A stretch of 62,812 nt of DNA from Circinella minor. Taxonomy: Eukaryota > Mucoromycota > Mucoromycetes > Mucorales > Lichtheimiaceae. The notes beneath the pieces are model-generated. The model worked only from the letters and a program-made list of their open reading frames with translations, did no database searches and was not told the DNA's origin. The DNA lies in assembly GCA_016758965.1 (NCBI GenBank), contig JAEPRB010000232.1, forward strand, positions 1 to 62,812, given 5' to 3'. The position numbers and the translations under genes are program-made. Below, in pieces: positions 10,589 through 23,160 of this stretch (position 1 is its first letter; each line of letters begins with the position of its first letter).

Positions 10589-11861
10589 ATGCATTCCTTT
10601 ACCATAACCATTACATGTATTCTATTTCTTATTCCAATATTTGTGTTTGCAATCCAAGAAGGTACAGATGTGGCCGATCCATCAGCCTATCCATATTATG
10701 TTATGCTCGGAAACCCACATGTATGTGGTGGTATGATCATCTCATTCAATCCTCCCATTATTCTTACTGCTGCACATTGTGTCGCAGATGCTGAGCATCC
10801 ACTCAGTATGACACATAATCCATATTTTGTTGGGTATGGAGACGTTGATCGCAAACATCATATTATCAATCCTATTGTCGATTGGCTCATCCATCCCAAT
10901 TATGAGAATGATAAAGGTCAAATAGATATGCATTACGATATCGCTATTATCAAACTGCAAAAACCTTTTAAGCCTTCTGCTCATGTCGCTAGAGTCGCTC
11001 TATGGTCTGAAAAAGATCTGTACATACCACGGCAGGCTGTCCTGATGGGTTACGGTTATACAAATGTTGATAAGCCAGAGGCGAAAATATTGCAACGGAT
11101 ATCAGTAAATGTAACAAAATTCACAGCAGGTTATTCGGATATGGTAGAAGCTATGTCCTCTCGTAGTGAAGAAATGGCTTGTCATGGTGATTCAGGTATT
11201 TCAACATAATATAATATGTATAGAGGGAATATGTATGTACAGGGTATGCACGGACTTGTAGTTTGGGTTACTTAACAAGGTCTCTCTCCTATTTCTCTTT
11301 TTATCTCTATCTTCCTTGTTCCTTTATGTCGTAGGAAGCCCGTTGATTGTTTATAAACAAATAAACGATGATACATCTTTACCAGTTGCTCTTGGGCTTC
11401 TTGCAAGAATATTTGGTGTTTATGATCATGATCCATCCCATGCGACTTGTCCGATTCCACTCCGTGCAGAAAACAATGTACCCACTATAATTGAGAGCTT
11501 TTGTAATATATCCAACATGTTAAAATGGATTGCAGATGAATCAGGGATCACTGTTGAGCAATTGACAGATCCATTATTCGTTCCCAATAGTACATGCTAT
11601 GAAGATTGCCTTGGTCGTTGGAAAGGGATAAGACCAGAAGAAATCGATGAGGATGAAAATAATTCAAGCCAGTGGCATATAGGATTTGGTGACAGCACTT
11701 TTGAGAAAAATAATCCTGATAAATGGTGGGTTGGACCATTGGTGCAGCAGCGTGCTATTTTTAGTTCAGATGCTTCAACATCCACTATTATTTCCACTAT
11801 CCCTATTATAAGACATATTCCATTATCATATTTTTTTTCACTGCTATTGCTTTTGTTGTAA
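10589..11861 (+). CDS. Secreted trypsin-like serine protease with GPI-type tail
   Basis: Two exons (10589-11195, 11335-11861) encode 377 aa. MHSFTITITCILFLIPIFVFA is a signal peptide. The chymotrypsin-fold (S1) catalytic triad is complete: H63 in TAAHC, D117 in HYDIAIIKL, and S202 in CHGDSGSPL, with the GDSG motif split by the intron. The region after residue 210 is non-typical. It carries several Cys, NxS/T sites (for example PNSTC, NNSS), and ends in a hydrophobic run (SYFFSLLLLLL) preceded by small residues (FSSDASTST), like a GPI-attachment signal. The enzyme would thus sit on the cell surface or wall. No substrate prediction is attempted. It is convergent with the mitochondrial TrpRS gene. 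Confidence 0.85.
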
Positions 11862-11972
11862 CAAGTTCTATTTCCAAAACACTGTATATTTGACAATTAC
11901 TATTTAGATTATTATTATTATTATTACACAACTATTGTTACTATTACAATAATAATGATTTCATAATGTTTA

Positions 11973-13339
11973 TTATTTCAAACCAATCACTTTATATACT
12001 TCCTCCATATGCTTGTGTGCAACTTCAGCTGCCTTTTCAGCACCTTCATCCAAAACTTGACGAACATATCCTGGATCACCTTGTAATCGTGATAATTCAT
12101 TCCGGATAGGTACTATTCGATCAATCACCGCATCAGCTACTTGTTCCTTGAACTGTTTTGTGCTTTCAACCCCTTCAAATTCCTTAACTGCTTCTTCTAT
12201 GCTGATATCACGTACAGCACTGTAGATCGTCAATAAATTGGAAACACCAGGCCGTTCTCGTTTATCATAGCTAACGCCCACCAAAGAATCCGTGGTAGCA
12301 CGACCAATCTTACTTTGAATAACTTCTGGTGTGTCTGATAGGTTTATTCTAGATTGTTCGGATGGATCCGATTTTGACATCTTAACGGTAGGTTGACGTA
12401 ATGACATGACACGTTGTGATTCGGGTGCTGTATACAAATGTATATATATGTAAGTTTTCTGTTTACAAGTGTTTTTCATCACATACATCTTTTTTTTATT
12501 CTTATTAACTTACGTGTAATAGCAATAGGCTTTGGAAACACGTTTTTTTTAAACGTCTTATTGAACAACTTGGCAGTATCTCGTGCTAATTCAAGATGTT
12601 GCAATTGATCTTGACCAACAGGAACATGTGTAGCTCTAAAAATAAATAAATATCGAATATATGTTTGTATATTTCATCCCCTTGTATTGTAATCCCCGTT
12701 GGATCATAATAGCGTCCAATATATATCCCTATTCCAAAATATTTACTTGTAAAGTAAAATATCGGCAGCTTGTAAGACAGGATAATCAAATAAACCCATC
12801 TTTAATCCAGTTGTCAACGACTCATCTGCCAATATTTCAGCATGTGAAGCGACATGACCACGCTTTTGATCCATCTTCGACTTCCACTGCGTCATACGTC
12901 CAAGCCAACCAACAGGTGTCAAACAGTTGAATATCCATGCGAGCTCGGAATGTGCGGCAACTCGACTTTGTTCAAATAAAGCGCTTTGCTTGGGGTCCAC
13001 GCCACATGCTAATAAACTAACAGCCATGTCAAACTTGGACTGACGTAAAATATCTGGATCTTGTGGCATTGTAATGGCGTGCAAGTCAACAATGCTATAA
13101 AAGGTCGTCGTACCAGGTTGTTGTAAACTACTCCAACTGGACAAGGCACCAAGGTAGTTACCTAAATGCGGAATGCCAGTAGGCTGAATGCCGGAGAAAA
13201 TGACGCGCTTGGCAGTTGTAGAAAGGGGTTTCTAAAAAATAAAGATAGACAACAAAATATTTATATGTCTATTTAATGAAAGAAAATCTCATGATATAAT
13301 AAATGAAATGGAGAAAAGAAAAAGTACCGTTGGTATCAT
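11973..13339 (-). CDS. MSW1: Mitochondrial tryptophanyl-tRNA synthetase
   Basis: Four exons (13339-13328, 13231-12747, 12635-12514, 12427-11973) join to 357 aa. This is a class I aminoacyl-tRNA synthetase of the bacterial type. The HIGH-like signature appears as [15 protein letters not shown] at about residues 18-32 and KMSKSD later, with the TrpRS features [11 protein letters not shown] and [12 protein letters not shown]. The short first exon (MIPT) and lack of eukaryotic N-terminal appended domains fit the mitochondrial form (Msw1/WARS2). It charges mitochondrial tRNA-Trp in the matrix. All introns are 86-111 nt with GT/AG ends. Confidence 0.93.
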
Positions 13340-13529
13340 TTTATTTTTCTGTTACGTTTTGCCAACAAGTTAACTAAATTAGCGGGGAGAAAAAACAGAG
13401 AGAACAGGGGAATAAACTTTGCAGCTGTCAAAAAAAAGATGTTATACTTTTATCCAGACAGAAAAAAAAATATTTATTTCATCCAAATAAAGAAAAGGGA
13501 AAAACTCATCACTATCTCTATAGTTATAA

Positions 13530-16415
13530 CTAAAAATTTTGAGCATAAGCTTGATTAGCACCGGAATATGGTTGTTGAGGAGGATATTGTGGATAAGCAG
13601 TTGTTTGTGGATGTTGTTGTTGAGGAGTCACTGGTGTAGTTATACCATATGAATAGTTTTGTACTTGTTCAGACTGATGTTGTTGCTGCTGTTGCAATGG
13701 GTAAGGAGTAGAGTAAGCTTGTTGCGAAGGATATGACACAGTTGTGTTAGTGGGTTGAACTAGAGGATACTGAGGTTGTTGCTGAACAACATGGTCAGTA
13801 GATGGTGACTGAGATGGTTGTGGTTGTTGTGGTTGCTGCACAGAAGTAGATTCAGGATAACCATAAGCAGACGGGGCTCCTTGTTGCTGAGGCTGCTGTT
13901 GTGACACTGATGGATATTGCTGTTGACTTCCTGGAGAAGCTTGAGCTGGTGGATATCCCTGTGGATATCCCGCTGATTGTTGTTGTTGGGGAGGTTGTTG
14001 TTGATAGCCTTGATAACTGTTTTCCTGTGGAGGAGCACTGGTATACATTCCCTGTTGAGGTAGTTGCTGTTGTGGAGTATATGGTTGTGGGGGCTGTTGC
14101 TGTTGGATTTGCTGTGGATATGTGCCATAACTTTGAGATTGAGGTGCTGAGTAGTCATGAGCTAAATAATAGTAATAATAATAATAATATTTTTTTAGCA
14201 AATTAGATGGTAATAAAAAAAACAGCCACCAGATTATTAGTTTTTACTTGCCATTTGGACCACCTGGTGCGGTATACTTGGCAAGGGATGTTCCCAACAT
14301 TCTATCATACATGGTTCGAGCATGCAAGAATTTCTCGTTCAAAGCAACCAATTCATCTAAGAGATGAAAAAAAATTAGTATGTATATCGCCCATAGTTGT
14401 TTCTTTACCCGCCACCGAAAAATTTCAATCAGGAGATAATGGAAAGAAACAATGAAGTATTTAATGCGTGAGGTATACATTACCCTTCTTTAAACTATAT
14501 TTCTCAATCAATCGTACAAGCTTAGGCCGAATAGTGAGAGAGCTATTATACAAGTTTTGTAACTCTTCATTCTCTGAGAATGCGTCCTTTTGTGGATCAA
14601 TACGTGATAGCATATCCAATAAACGATCAACATTTTGAAGTTCTCCCATGACCTCAGCCTCCATTTGTGCTTCTTTGAGTAGATCACTTGGAGATGGGTC
14701 TACAATTTTTTCCTATTTTTTTTATGCATATTTCGTTATTAGGTTATATTTATTATTTCATTCACAACCCATACTCTAGATTCAACTTCTTTTGCTGTTT
14801 TTTATAACTGTTTATATATACCACATAATTCACAGGAAAAATACCCATCTGTCCTCGTAATTCACCCTTCCACCAATCACGATAAACACTTTCGATGACC
14901 CGAATAATATCACCTTTTTGAAAACCTAATTCACCCTGTTCAGTAGGCTGAAAGTCATACAATGCTCGAACTCTTGACACTTTCGGTGCAGCATCTTGTT
15001 TAGGCTATATATAATCGTATTTGCAAAGTTACTCAATAATCATCTGCAAAAAAATATACTAGTTGTTTTTTGATGTATATATGTGTATACCTTAAGTGCA
15101 GAGGTAGCATTCTGCGATGCTTCGGATGATGTGGAGGTGGTTACTGCCTTAGCAACAGATGAGGATGCCTGCTATGTAAAAAGAACATATATAAATCAGT
15201 TTCCGTCAATCAAAACATCTTCCTTTTTCCAGGAATCTATCTGCCTTTACCCGATAAGTGGACCGATTCTCGGTCTCAGATAATGATAATGCAAGAGCCA
15301 ATTGAAGCTCTTCCTCTTCTTTTTGTTTATCCATCTCTGTCTAGTAAATAAAAGATTGACATTCCAAGTATATAAATAAAAAAATTATTAGAATACCCTT
15401 AAACCTTATCTATTTATATATTTTACCTGAATATATTCTTTCTTTGGTTTTTGAGGGTTGGGGAATTGAATTCCTTCCGCACGTAATGAATGATACACTT
15501 CATTCATAAGCCCGAGACTCGAGTCAGTGCTAAATTCCAAGGAGCAAACCTGGATAAGTTCAAGAGCTCGTTTACGTACGCTCTCATGCGTGGTCTAAAT
15601 TTTATATATCCAAAAATGAACATACATATTCAACCCTGATCTACTGTCTCACTCTACCCTTTTTTTCCCTTTACCTTATCATGGATAAGTTTACTTAACG
15701 CAGTAGTAAAAGCACGAGACGAGATTTCTCGATGGACTGTAATGTCACAATTCTTAACCAATGCTTCTGATAACTAAAGTATTAAACCAGTCCAAACACA
15801 GATCAATATGTAGCAAGCAAACGTGAGAAGCTGATAGGCTAAAACATAGAAGTATAAACTTACTGCCAACGCATACAGTTGAACGTTTGCATTTCGACTA
15901 GTAAATCGTTTTATGACAGCACCAACACAATCTCGAGCACTATACAGAAAAGTTTATTTAAAGTTAGAAGATATACTTGATTATTGCCAAGAAAAAAATC
16001 AAAAAAAAGAGGGGAGGGGGGATTTGGAAGATGAATAAAACGGACAAAGGAAAAAAAATAGAGAAATCTGTGATTGAGACAACAAAAATAAAGCTTGGCA
16101 CTCCTATATTTGTTCCAATCAATTAACCTACTTTTCTGGAGTTCCTCGAGAAACTTTATCACAAACACCAAGAATTAACTCCCAGTTTTCAGAAGTGAGA
16201 TTCTCATTAGTCGCAGCAGCTATTTGAAAAAGTGGGAAGTTAATACTTTTCCTTGGCGCTCTTTTGTCTCTTTCCGAAATTCCACATCTCTCAAAATAAT
16301 AATAATAATAATAGAAAGACTTTGCTTTAAAAAAAACTGAGAAGAAAATACTAGATATATTCGTGTGTAATTTCTTACCGACGGATTCTTCAAATGGGTT
16401 AGCTTTTGCAAACAT
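13530..16415 (-). CDS. HSE1: ESCRT-0 subunit Hse1/STAM-like (VHS-UIM-SH3-GAT)
   Basis: Eleven exons (16415-16379, 16219-16132, 15939-15864, 15773-15675, 15594-15427, 15340-15251, 15171-15091, 15004-14822, 14712-14484, 14356-14264, 14161-13530) give about 591 aa. Domains in order: VHS ([13 protein letters not shown]... to [13 protein letters not shown]), a ubiquitin-interacting motif ([17 protein letters not shown]), an SH3 domain ([18 protein letters not shown], then WWKGEL), a GAT-like coiled coil with [20 protein letters not shown], and a long Q/P/Y-rich tail. This is the architecture of Hse1, which with Vps27 sorts ubiquitinated cargo at endosomes. The donor of the tenth intron (CCAG/GTGGTC at 14263) is weak and was chosen because it is the only one that keeps the Q-rich frame. 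Confidence 0.93.
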
Positions 16416-16886
16416 GCAGGAATAAAGAGTAAAAAAAAAAGTGAGTTGTTTCTTTGAGGTTAAATCAAGCGGGATAAAAAAAAAAGAACAGGAGTTTTAT
16501 TCTCTCTTTTACTTTTGTAGTTTTCCGATGACTAGTTGCACACTCCGCTGTAAAATTGTTGCATAGTAAATCAAACTTTCGTACTACCACCTTAAAAAGT
16601 AACACAGCCGATTGTTCTTCGTTATGCATCATCATTGTTATACTAATAAGAAAAACAGTCATAATCATATAACATAATATTTGAGCATTATTGTCTATTA
16701 AAAGATCTTATTTTGATATTTTTACATATGTATAGTATTATAGTTTAATGGTACAGCATGAAAAAGTCGTTGTATAGGGCAGTTATCATATAATGTATAG
16801 GCGAGTCCTCTTCTTTAAAACCGTTAGTTTCTAAAAAGCTACGTACATACAAAATAAAACATAGTACCAATTCCGTTCATCAACAT
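16416..16886. other. Promoter region of HSE1
   Basis: No gene is visible. The HSE1 start is followed by an A-rich stretch and a T-rich segment typical of promoters in this window. It ends close to the open frame that continues from the SLC10A7-type gene. Confidence 0.35.
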
Positions 16887-17600
16887 CTACTTGTTCGGAC
16901 TCTTTGTTATAGTGCCACTCGATCGAGGACTATTGCTATTTGAAGCTGTAGTAATTGTAGAGGTGCTTCGATTTGATGTCATGACTGTTGCTGTATCAGG
17001 ATGATGTTCATTATTATTAAAATATGAAAAAAGTAACTGGGAGTTAGAACTTTGAAACGATGAAGTTTTCTGAGAGATTGTTTCCGCAGGGGGAATATCA
17101 TGAACCAATAGATATTCTGTATTCCATGTTGAAGGGGACTCATAGAATGACTCCGTTGCTGTGTTCCTTGTTCGGGTCGAAACTGCAGCTCGTTTATTCC
17201 TTGGATCTTTATTATTATTGCTTGCTAGAATAATGGTGGAAAATTTTAGTTGATCAAGTGGTGAGTGGAGACAAAGAATTTCATCCAGTTTCATAATAGT
17301 ATATTTTCGTTCGATAGTACCTTCTCGGCTATCTTCGTTTACTATTGCTAGAGTGGAAGTTGTTGGTGATTGACGGTCTCGAATAGCTTCATTCAATGTA
17401 AATTGATAAGTATCTTGTTGATCAGCATTTATTGAGCTGTGACGACAATTGCTTCTCATTTGCTGTTGTTGTTGACATTGTTGACAAGCAGTAAACGATA
17501 AAGGCTCGGCAGTACCGGTGACTGGATTTTCTAATGTTCCGCCAATAACTTGATGTTTTTCATTCGTTTGATCATATATAGTTGTATTATTTTTTTCATC
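16887..17600 (-). other. Open 237-codon extension after the SLC10A7-type stop codon
   Basis: Immediately after the TAA at 17603-17601 the same reading frame stays open to 16887. It encodes a Q/S/T/N-rich, apparently cytosolic sequence (GGTLENPVTGTAEPLSFTAC ... QQCQQQQQMRSN). Its composition matches the N-terminal extension of the carrier. The first ATG in it is at 17459. It could be a C-terminal tail reached by stop-codon readthrough, a tail lost through a recent nonsense mutation, or part of an alternative splice form. I found no canonical intron of reasonable size that removes the stop. Confidence 0.5.
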
Positions 17601-19910
17601 TTATTTGTTTTTAATCCAATTTTTAAGTATTTGAACCTGGAAATTGCCAATAAACAATCTTAACCGACATAAAAAATTGATTAGTGTAAAAGTTAAGCAT
17701 GTCGAGGATTTAAATTTTTTAATAACATACTGGGTAATATGATAAAGCAACAGTGGCAAAGAAAGAACACCAACAACACCATAGCTACTCTGAGCATATA
17801 ATACATTAATCAATGGAATACCCATGGAAACAGTTTTGGTCGCACCACAATACTACTCATCATTTTTATGATTATTATTTTTTTGCGTGTCAAACACCAT
17901 TGAAAGCGCTATTTAATATATATAGTCACTAGTAGCAATAAATTAAATCAAAAAAGGTAAGTGGCTTACCATTATTGCTATCGTATCTTGCTGGTTAAAT
18001 CGCCATTGATCAAGTCCCTGTGGCTCAGGTAAAAATACAGGCCATGGTACACGAGAGACAAATACGCATAAAAAACATCCAAATACATACATAAACATAT
18101 TAATGAACACAATAGAGACAATGTCTACTGCTGTTATTTGATGAAAAGCTCTACTAGCAACTCCGTCACAAAAAACAGACCACACTAATAATAGCAGTGC
18201 CAAATTATTAATGATGGGAAATCGTAGCTTTGTAGCTATTCTTTTTACCCGCTCTGAAAACAGAAATCGAATTATTTGACCAACAACAAGGGGTAAACGT
18301 ACGGTAAAACCCAAAGTGCGTAGGATGTTAATGTAATTAGGTTTACCATGTGGTGTGTCTGGTGGGAAAACTCGCGGATCTTGCTGGAAAACTAAGATGC
18401 AAAAAGAATTAGTAAATTAGAGTAAATAAAATATATTTTTACTGTATATGTGTTTTATATTTTTTCTTTTAACTTACCAGTCATTAATGCAGGACAAACA
18501 AATATCCCAAGCAAATTACCAAACGCAGCATTAAATAAAGCTATATTTTAATTTACTTTAGTTGAATATGAAGAAAAAATTTATGGAGAGTGATTAATGA
18601 TTTAATTCCCTATGATAAGCTTTACCTCCACTGTCGTTCCGTTTGGCATTTCTTGTCATTACGACATTTGACGATACTGTTGTACTTGTTGACATGGCAA
18701 TCATCCACCCTTTATAAACAGCTGTATTGAGTTTGAAATGTCCCTGAATAAGCATAAGGATGATCCCATACATCAAAAAGGGCATTACCAAAAAATTATT
18801 GCCTTGGATAACCAAATGGAGTCTCCACTTAAGAAAGGTTTTTAACATTACACGGACATCAATTCCTAAACCAGATAGTAAGAAAATAATAATAACGGCA
18901 CCCCACTTAATAGTATACTGGGCTTGAATTGTGCCGTTTGTTTTACCAACATCCGGAAATAGCCAAGCCATTCCTATTACAAACGACAATCCAAGAAGAA
19001 ACCAGTACTTTATAAATAAAATTTTTGATGTATCTCGAAAAGAGTTCAAGTATTCTCGTATTACTTCTATTTTTTTCGTGTTATCATGCTCTTCTGATGA
19101 TGCTAATATTAACACTGCTGACGCCGTCGTGTTGTTTCTGTCAATACTAATACTTCCGCCTCCACCCCCGCCTGTATTATCTGTTCCTGCTACTGCTGCT
19201 TGCAATGATTCATGATAATGAGTACTATCCACTTCGCTGTCTATGAGACTATGTGAATGTGTAATTTTATTATTGACATGGTTGAGGTCACTTGAATAGT
19301 GTTTTTCTGGATACTGTGCTAAAGTATAATCAAAAGCGCATCCAATATCATACTCTTCTTCTTCAACCAGCAGTCCACCTGGTGATATGGATGCTCGATT
19401 ACGTGAAGTATAATAATTTACAGTATTTAAGGGTTCATAATCAAGGCGTGGATTATACAAAGTAATTGGGCTGTTTAGGTTCAAGTAACATGAACTACCT
19501 AGTGTACCTCCAGCTACACTGCTTCGGTTGCAACTAGATGCAATTGCTGAAGTCCTTTGTAGGGCATTATCAAGATACTGATGCTGCTGTTGTTGTATAT
19601 CTTGAGATGTTTCCACAATAATATGATGGCTAACATTTTTTTGACTGCTTATCATTGACGATTCCATTCCTAGCTCATTTATCAAAGCTGTCGCATCCAT
19701 AGAAACTCGCTGATCATTATAGTCTTGGCTGTTTCCTGGAGATAATGCTTCTATTTGAGGGCCAAGGGTGGCAGAACTGCTGTTAATAATTTTGTTATGT
19801 CGTGATTCAATAACGATACGATGTATAATTGGTAATAAAGGAGGTGATTCTCTAGTGGTGGGCCGACGTTGAGAGCTAGAGTCGACTTGAAGACTTGTCC
19901 TTCTAGACAT
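17601..19910 (-). CDS. SLC10A7/Rch1-type bile acid:sodium symporter family carrier
   Basis: Five exons (19910-18626, 18540-18478, 18391-17970, 17852-17731, 17658-17601) join to 649 aa. The first about 290 residues are Ser/Thr/Gln/Asn-rich and presumably cytosolic. The membrane part has multiple hydrophobic helices (YWFLLGLSFVIGMAWLFPDV, WGAVIIIFLLSGLGID). It carries family signatures: GWMIAMSTSTTVSSNVVMTR, NAAFGNLLGIFVCPALMT, and YCGATKTVSMGIPLINVLY near the end. Fungal Rch1 and human SLC10A7 are negative regulators of calcium uptake at the plasma membrane; that role is from family knowledge. The last intron acceptor at 17659 was chosen because it gives the conserved ending ITQLFIGNFQVQILKNW. 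A further 237 in-frame open codons follow the stop. Confidence 0.87.
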
Positions 19911-22073
19911 TTTTTTCTTTTAACTTTTCCGCAATTTTGATTTTGGTTTGAGTTATGGCTTCTTCTTGTATAAAGTGTAGTGGATGCAATGATACTAATT
20001 TCAAAAATAAAAGAAAGAAAATAAAATAATCTACTACTATTGACATAATGGTTTTAATAAATAAAGATTAGTAGAAAATGGTAAGTATAGTAAATAATGC
20101 ATAAGGACAGATATGATATAAACGAATAGATTTCTGTTAAAGATCTTTAAAAATAATAATTAAACGCAACCAATTCAAGTACTGGAATGGTTATTAGATG
20201 ATTGTTATTGTTAGTGTTCGAAGTGAGAAACATGGTGCATCAAAACGTTTCAATCTTACTTTTTTTTCTTGTATCGTGATGTAAATCATCAGCGTAAAAA
20301 TATTTCCATGTAGAAAAACTACATTAATCAAGGAGGTAAGGACGTTGCTTATGTGTTTCAATATTTTATCTATTATACATATAAATTTTGTGAAATTAAC
20401 TAAATTTGTGCTTTGTAACACCAATCCTTTTTTTTATCAACAAATGATATTCTCTATAAGCTCATTACTATATACTACACTGGGGTTTCTGGATTCTTTT
20501 TTGCAAGATTTATAAATTCGATACAATAGAAAAGTTTTAATACTTCCAGGCGTTGAGGTCTATATCATGATATTAAGCAAACAAATAAAGAGTAAACACT
20601 AACTTTCCCTTTTTCCCGTTAAAGGTAGATTAATATTATTGATCATCGATATGGTGTCAATAGCTGATAATAATAATAATAATAATAATAACAACAATAA
20701 CAATATAGTAGTAGTCGTAGTTATAGACTATTTACTACAATAGTACAAGTAACTAATCCCGCGTTATTAAAGATATCATATGTAAGGAAGAAGTTGGAAC
20801 GATATTGAAGCGAGCTATATATTACTATAATATATAAGTTCATGTACACAAAACGTTTCTCTCATTATTAGTAAAATTCTTGGAAGGTGGATACGTACGA
20901 TTTTCTTTGGATCAACGCGATTTTTTTTTCATTATCCAGTGGTATAGTAATTATTCTACCCGTTCTCAATTTGTACACTAAAGATTATATCTTGATAGGT
21001 AATAATTTAATCTGTGAAATATAATATAACGTATGATAATTCATTCTGTCGGCCAATCCAGATCAATTATTGGCTCTTTTACTATATTCGGTTTATCAGA
21101 TAATATTTGGATCATGAATGATAATGACTTGGTTTTGAAAATGAAAATAGTAAAGACGTAAGCTAGTACTAGAATATGGTGAATGTAAAACGTAAGTATA
21201 AATTCGCTGTAGTTACTAATTCGCCAAGTTCATATTTGGTCAACTGCCAGCTCTGGAGAAATCAGTAATAAATAAATGAGTATTTTTGCATCCCTGGCAC
21301 TAGATCTAGTTTCCCTTTTGAATGAATTTATCTAGCCAAATAATTGATCAAACATTAGAAAACCCGTACAAAAGATAGTTTAGGTTATGAGAAATTTTTT
21401 TTTTCGATTTAAAAGTTCCAGAATGTACTGTGTTGTCATATATAATGAGTTGAAATTGGTTGATAAATAATGAAAATTTTGAGGTTGGACCTAGTCTTTA
21501 TTTTGGAAGTAACAATTCCTTCTCCAACAACAAAAAAAAGACAATCACACTTAAAGGATACAAGAATAACTTAATAAAATTGGTATGCTTATCTTTTTAC
21601 TATTATTGCTTTTCTACTATTGCTTACCTATAGGGTCCAACTGATACGTAGCGGTTGGGTTTACACAGACTCTTCTTCCAGGCACAGCTGAATCAGAATG
21701 TAGTTTTCTTTTTTACAGACTTTAATATTTCCATTGTCTTGAAAAAGGAGTCCCATCTTTTTAAAACCCCTTTCCAATTTATTCCAGATTCTCCTGCGTC
21801 TCATCTTTATATGTTTCAACATTTCCTTCTTCAGCAACTCCAATAATATCAACCGCAGACAAATACTCTTTAATCATATCAGTTTACAACTGCCCAGAAA
21901 AGAAAAAAGAGTATTACTTTTTTTTTGTTCAACTAGGCCAAAAGGACGCCACGAAAAATAATCATTAGACTCAGCCAAGGTCAAAATAAAAGAAAATGCT
22001 CTAATATTCTAGGAGTATGTCCGCATGAAATCATGATATAAAACCATGTTATCACAGTTATTATTTTTTATAT
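19911..22073. other. Gene-poor AT-rich region, promoter of carrier gene
   Basis: No convincing gene is present. There is a (TAA)n/(AAT)n microsatellite at about 20668-20700. A weak minus-strand open frame near 21661-21852 (QDNGNIKVCKKENYILIQLC) may belong to the decayed transposase region to its right, but I cannot place it in a family. Confidence 0.4.
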
Positions 22074-23160
22074 CTACTGGTCCTTTACCAACGCATAGTC
22101 ATTGAATATACCAGGACAGTGAAATATAGCAAAACGACTTTTGTTTCCTTTCTTAATTGTGTGGGTAACCTCTGATCCTTGTGCTTTTTTACCACAAGTA
22201 CTAACGAGATATTGCATCTTTTTATTACCCAAGATGCAAACTGCCATAAGTACTTCCATACTATAGCTGGCCAGAGAAACCGAGGTTCTAGCAGGGAGCT
22301 TTTCTAATTTCATATGAATATCATGGGAAAAGATTCGTAGCCAGTGTTTTCTTTTCATTATCATCATGTTGATGAATAACAGCAGTACAACTAAGAGGTA
22401 TCTGCAAGAATCGTTCTTCAAGTAGCAAATCAAGGTTCAGGCGAACTCAGCACAGTACGGAAACATTTTTACTTAAAAATTCTACTTACTGATATATGAA
22501 GACGAATAACAATGCTGGTGATGCGTCAACAACTATTATAAATTCTTGAATGAGCTCCAAGGATAGCATCAAAACGGCGTTGAAACATTCATGGACTGAC
22601 ATTGTAAGGCGATGGCGATGGCGTTGGGGCTGTTGGCTTTGTTATCCAATAAAAACCTCGCTCAGTACGAGGAAGCCACGTGATATAAATCCAAAATGCG
22701 ATCCATAAAAGGTATTTAGTTTTGACCAATACGCGCCAATTTTCAATCAGTCGAATAGCTACATTAGCATTGATGGATGAAATAACGTGTTCAGCACTAT
22801 GCTACATTGATAAAAATCTTTTAAAAGATGTGGATGGTCTTGAAAACTGATGATTTTGGATACTCAAAACTATATCATTCTTGTAGGAAGGATTAGTATA
22901 TATTACATCAATGGCAAATCTTTTTACTATATTATTAGAATCTATTTGCTCCTTTAATACTTCTACAAGATCTTGACCATCATCCTATCCATCCGCATCT
23001 TATTCATAATCGATCTCCAAGCTCAACAATGAATTTGATTTGTTGTCCGCATATTCAGTAACAGAGGTAGTCATACTCTGCTTTGTCTCTTTCTCCTTCT
23101 TGAGATTTCTTGCCTCCACTTTACATATCGAATGAACACCATTGGATAGGCACATCCCAT
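22074..23160 (-). pseudogene. Degenerate piggyBac-like transposase remnant
   Basis: Reading the minus strand from about 23130 downward, one frame stays protein-like over several hundred bases but is broken by at least five stop codons. Pieces include DLVEVLKEQIDSNNIVKRFA, SINANVAIRLIENWRVLVK and FQRRFDAILGAHSRIYNS (compare the FxxILR...H segment of piggyBac enzymes). After a possible donor at about 22490 comes an open segment, 22433-22074, with MQYLVSTCG, EVTHTIKKGNKSRF and IFNDYALVKDQ. This resembles the end of the piggyBac (DDE_Tnp_1_7) catalytic region. Family assignment is from motif memory and needs a profile search; its decay is directly visible. Confidence 0.5.

Noticed and set aside
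13760..14206. Additional ORFs overlapping the HSE1 Q-rich tail
   Set aside because: They are shadow frames of the CAA/CAG-rich repeat; only one frame continues from the GAT exon and matches the P/Q/Y-rich Hse1 tail.
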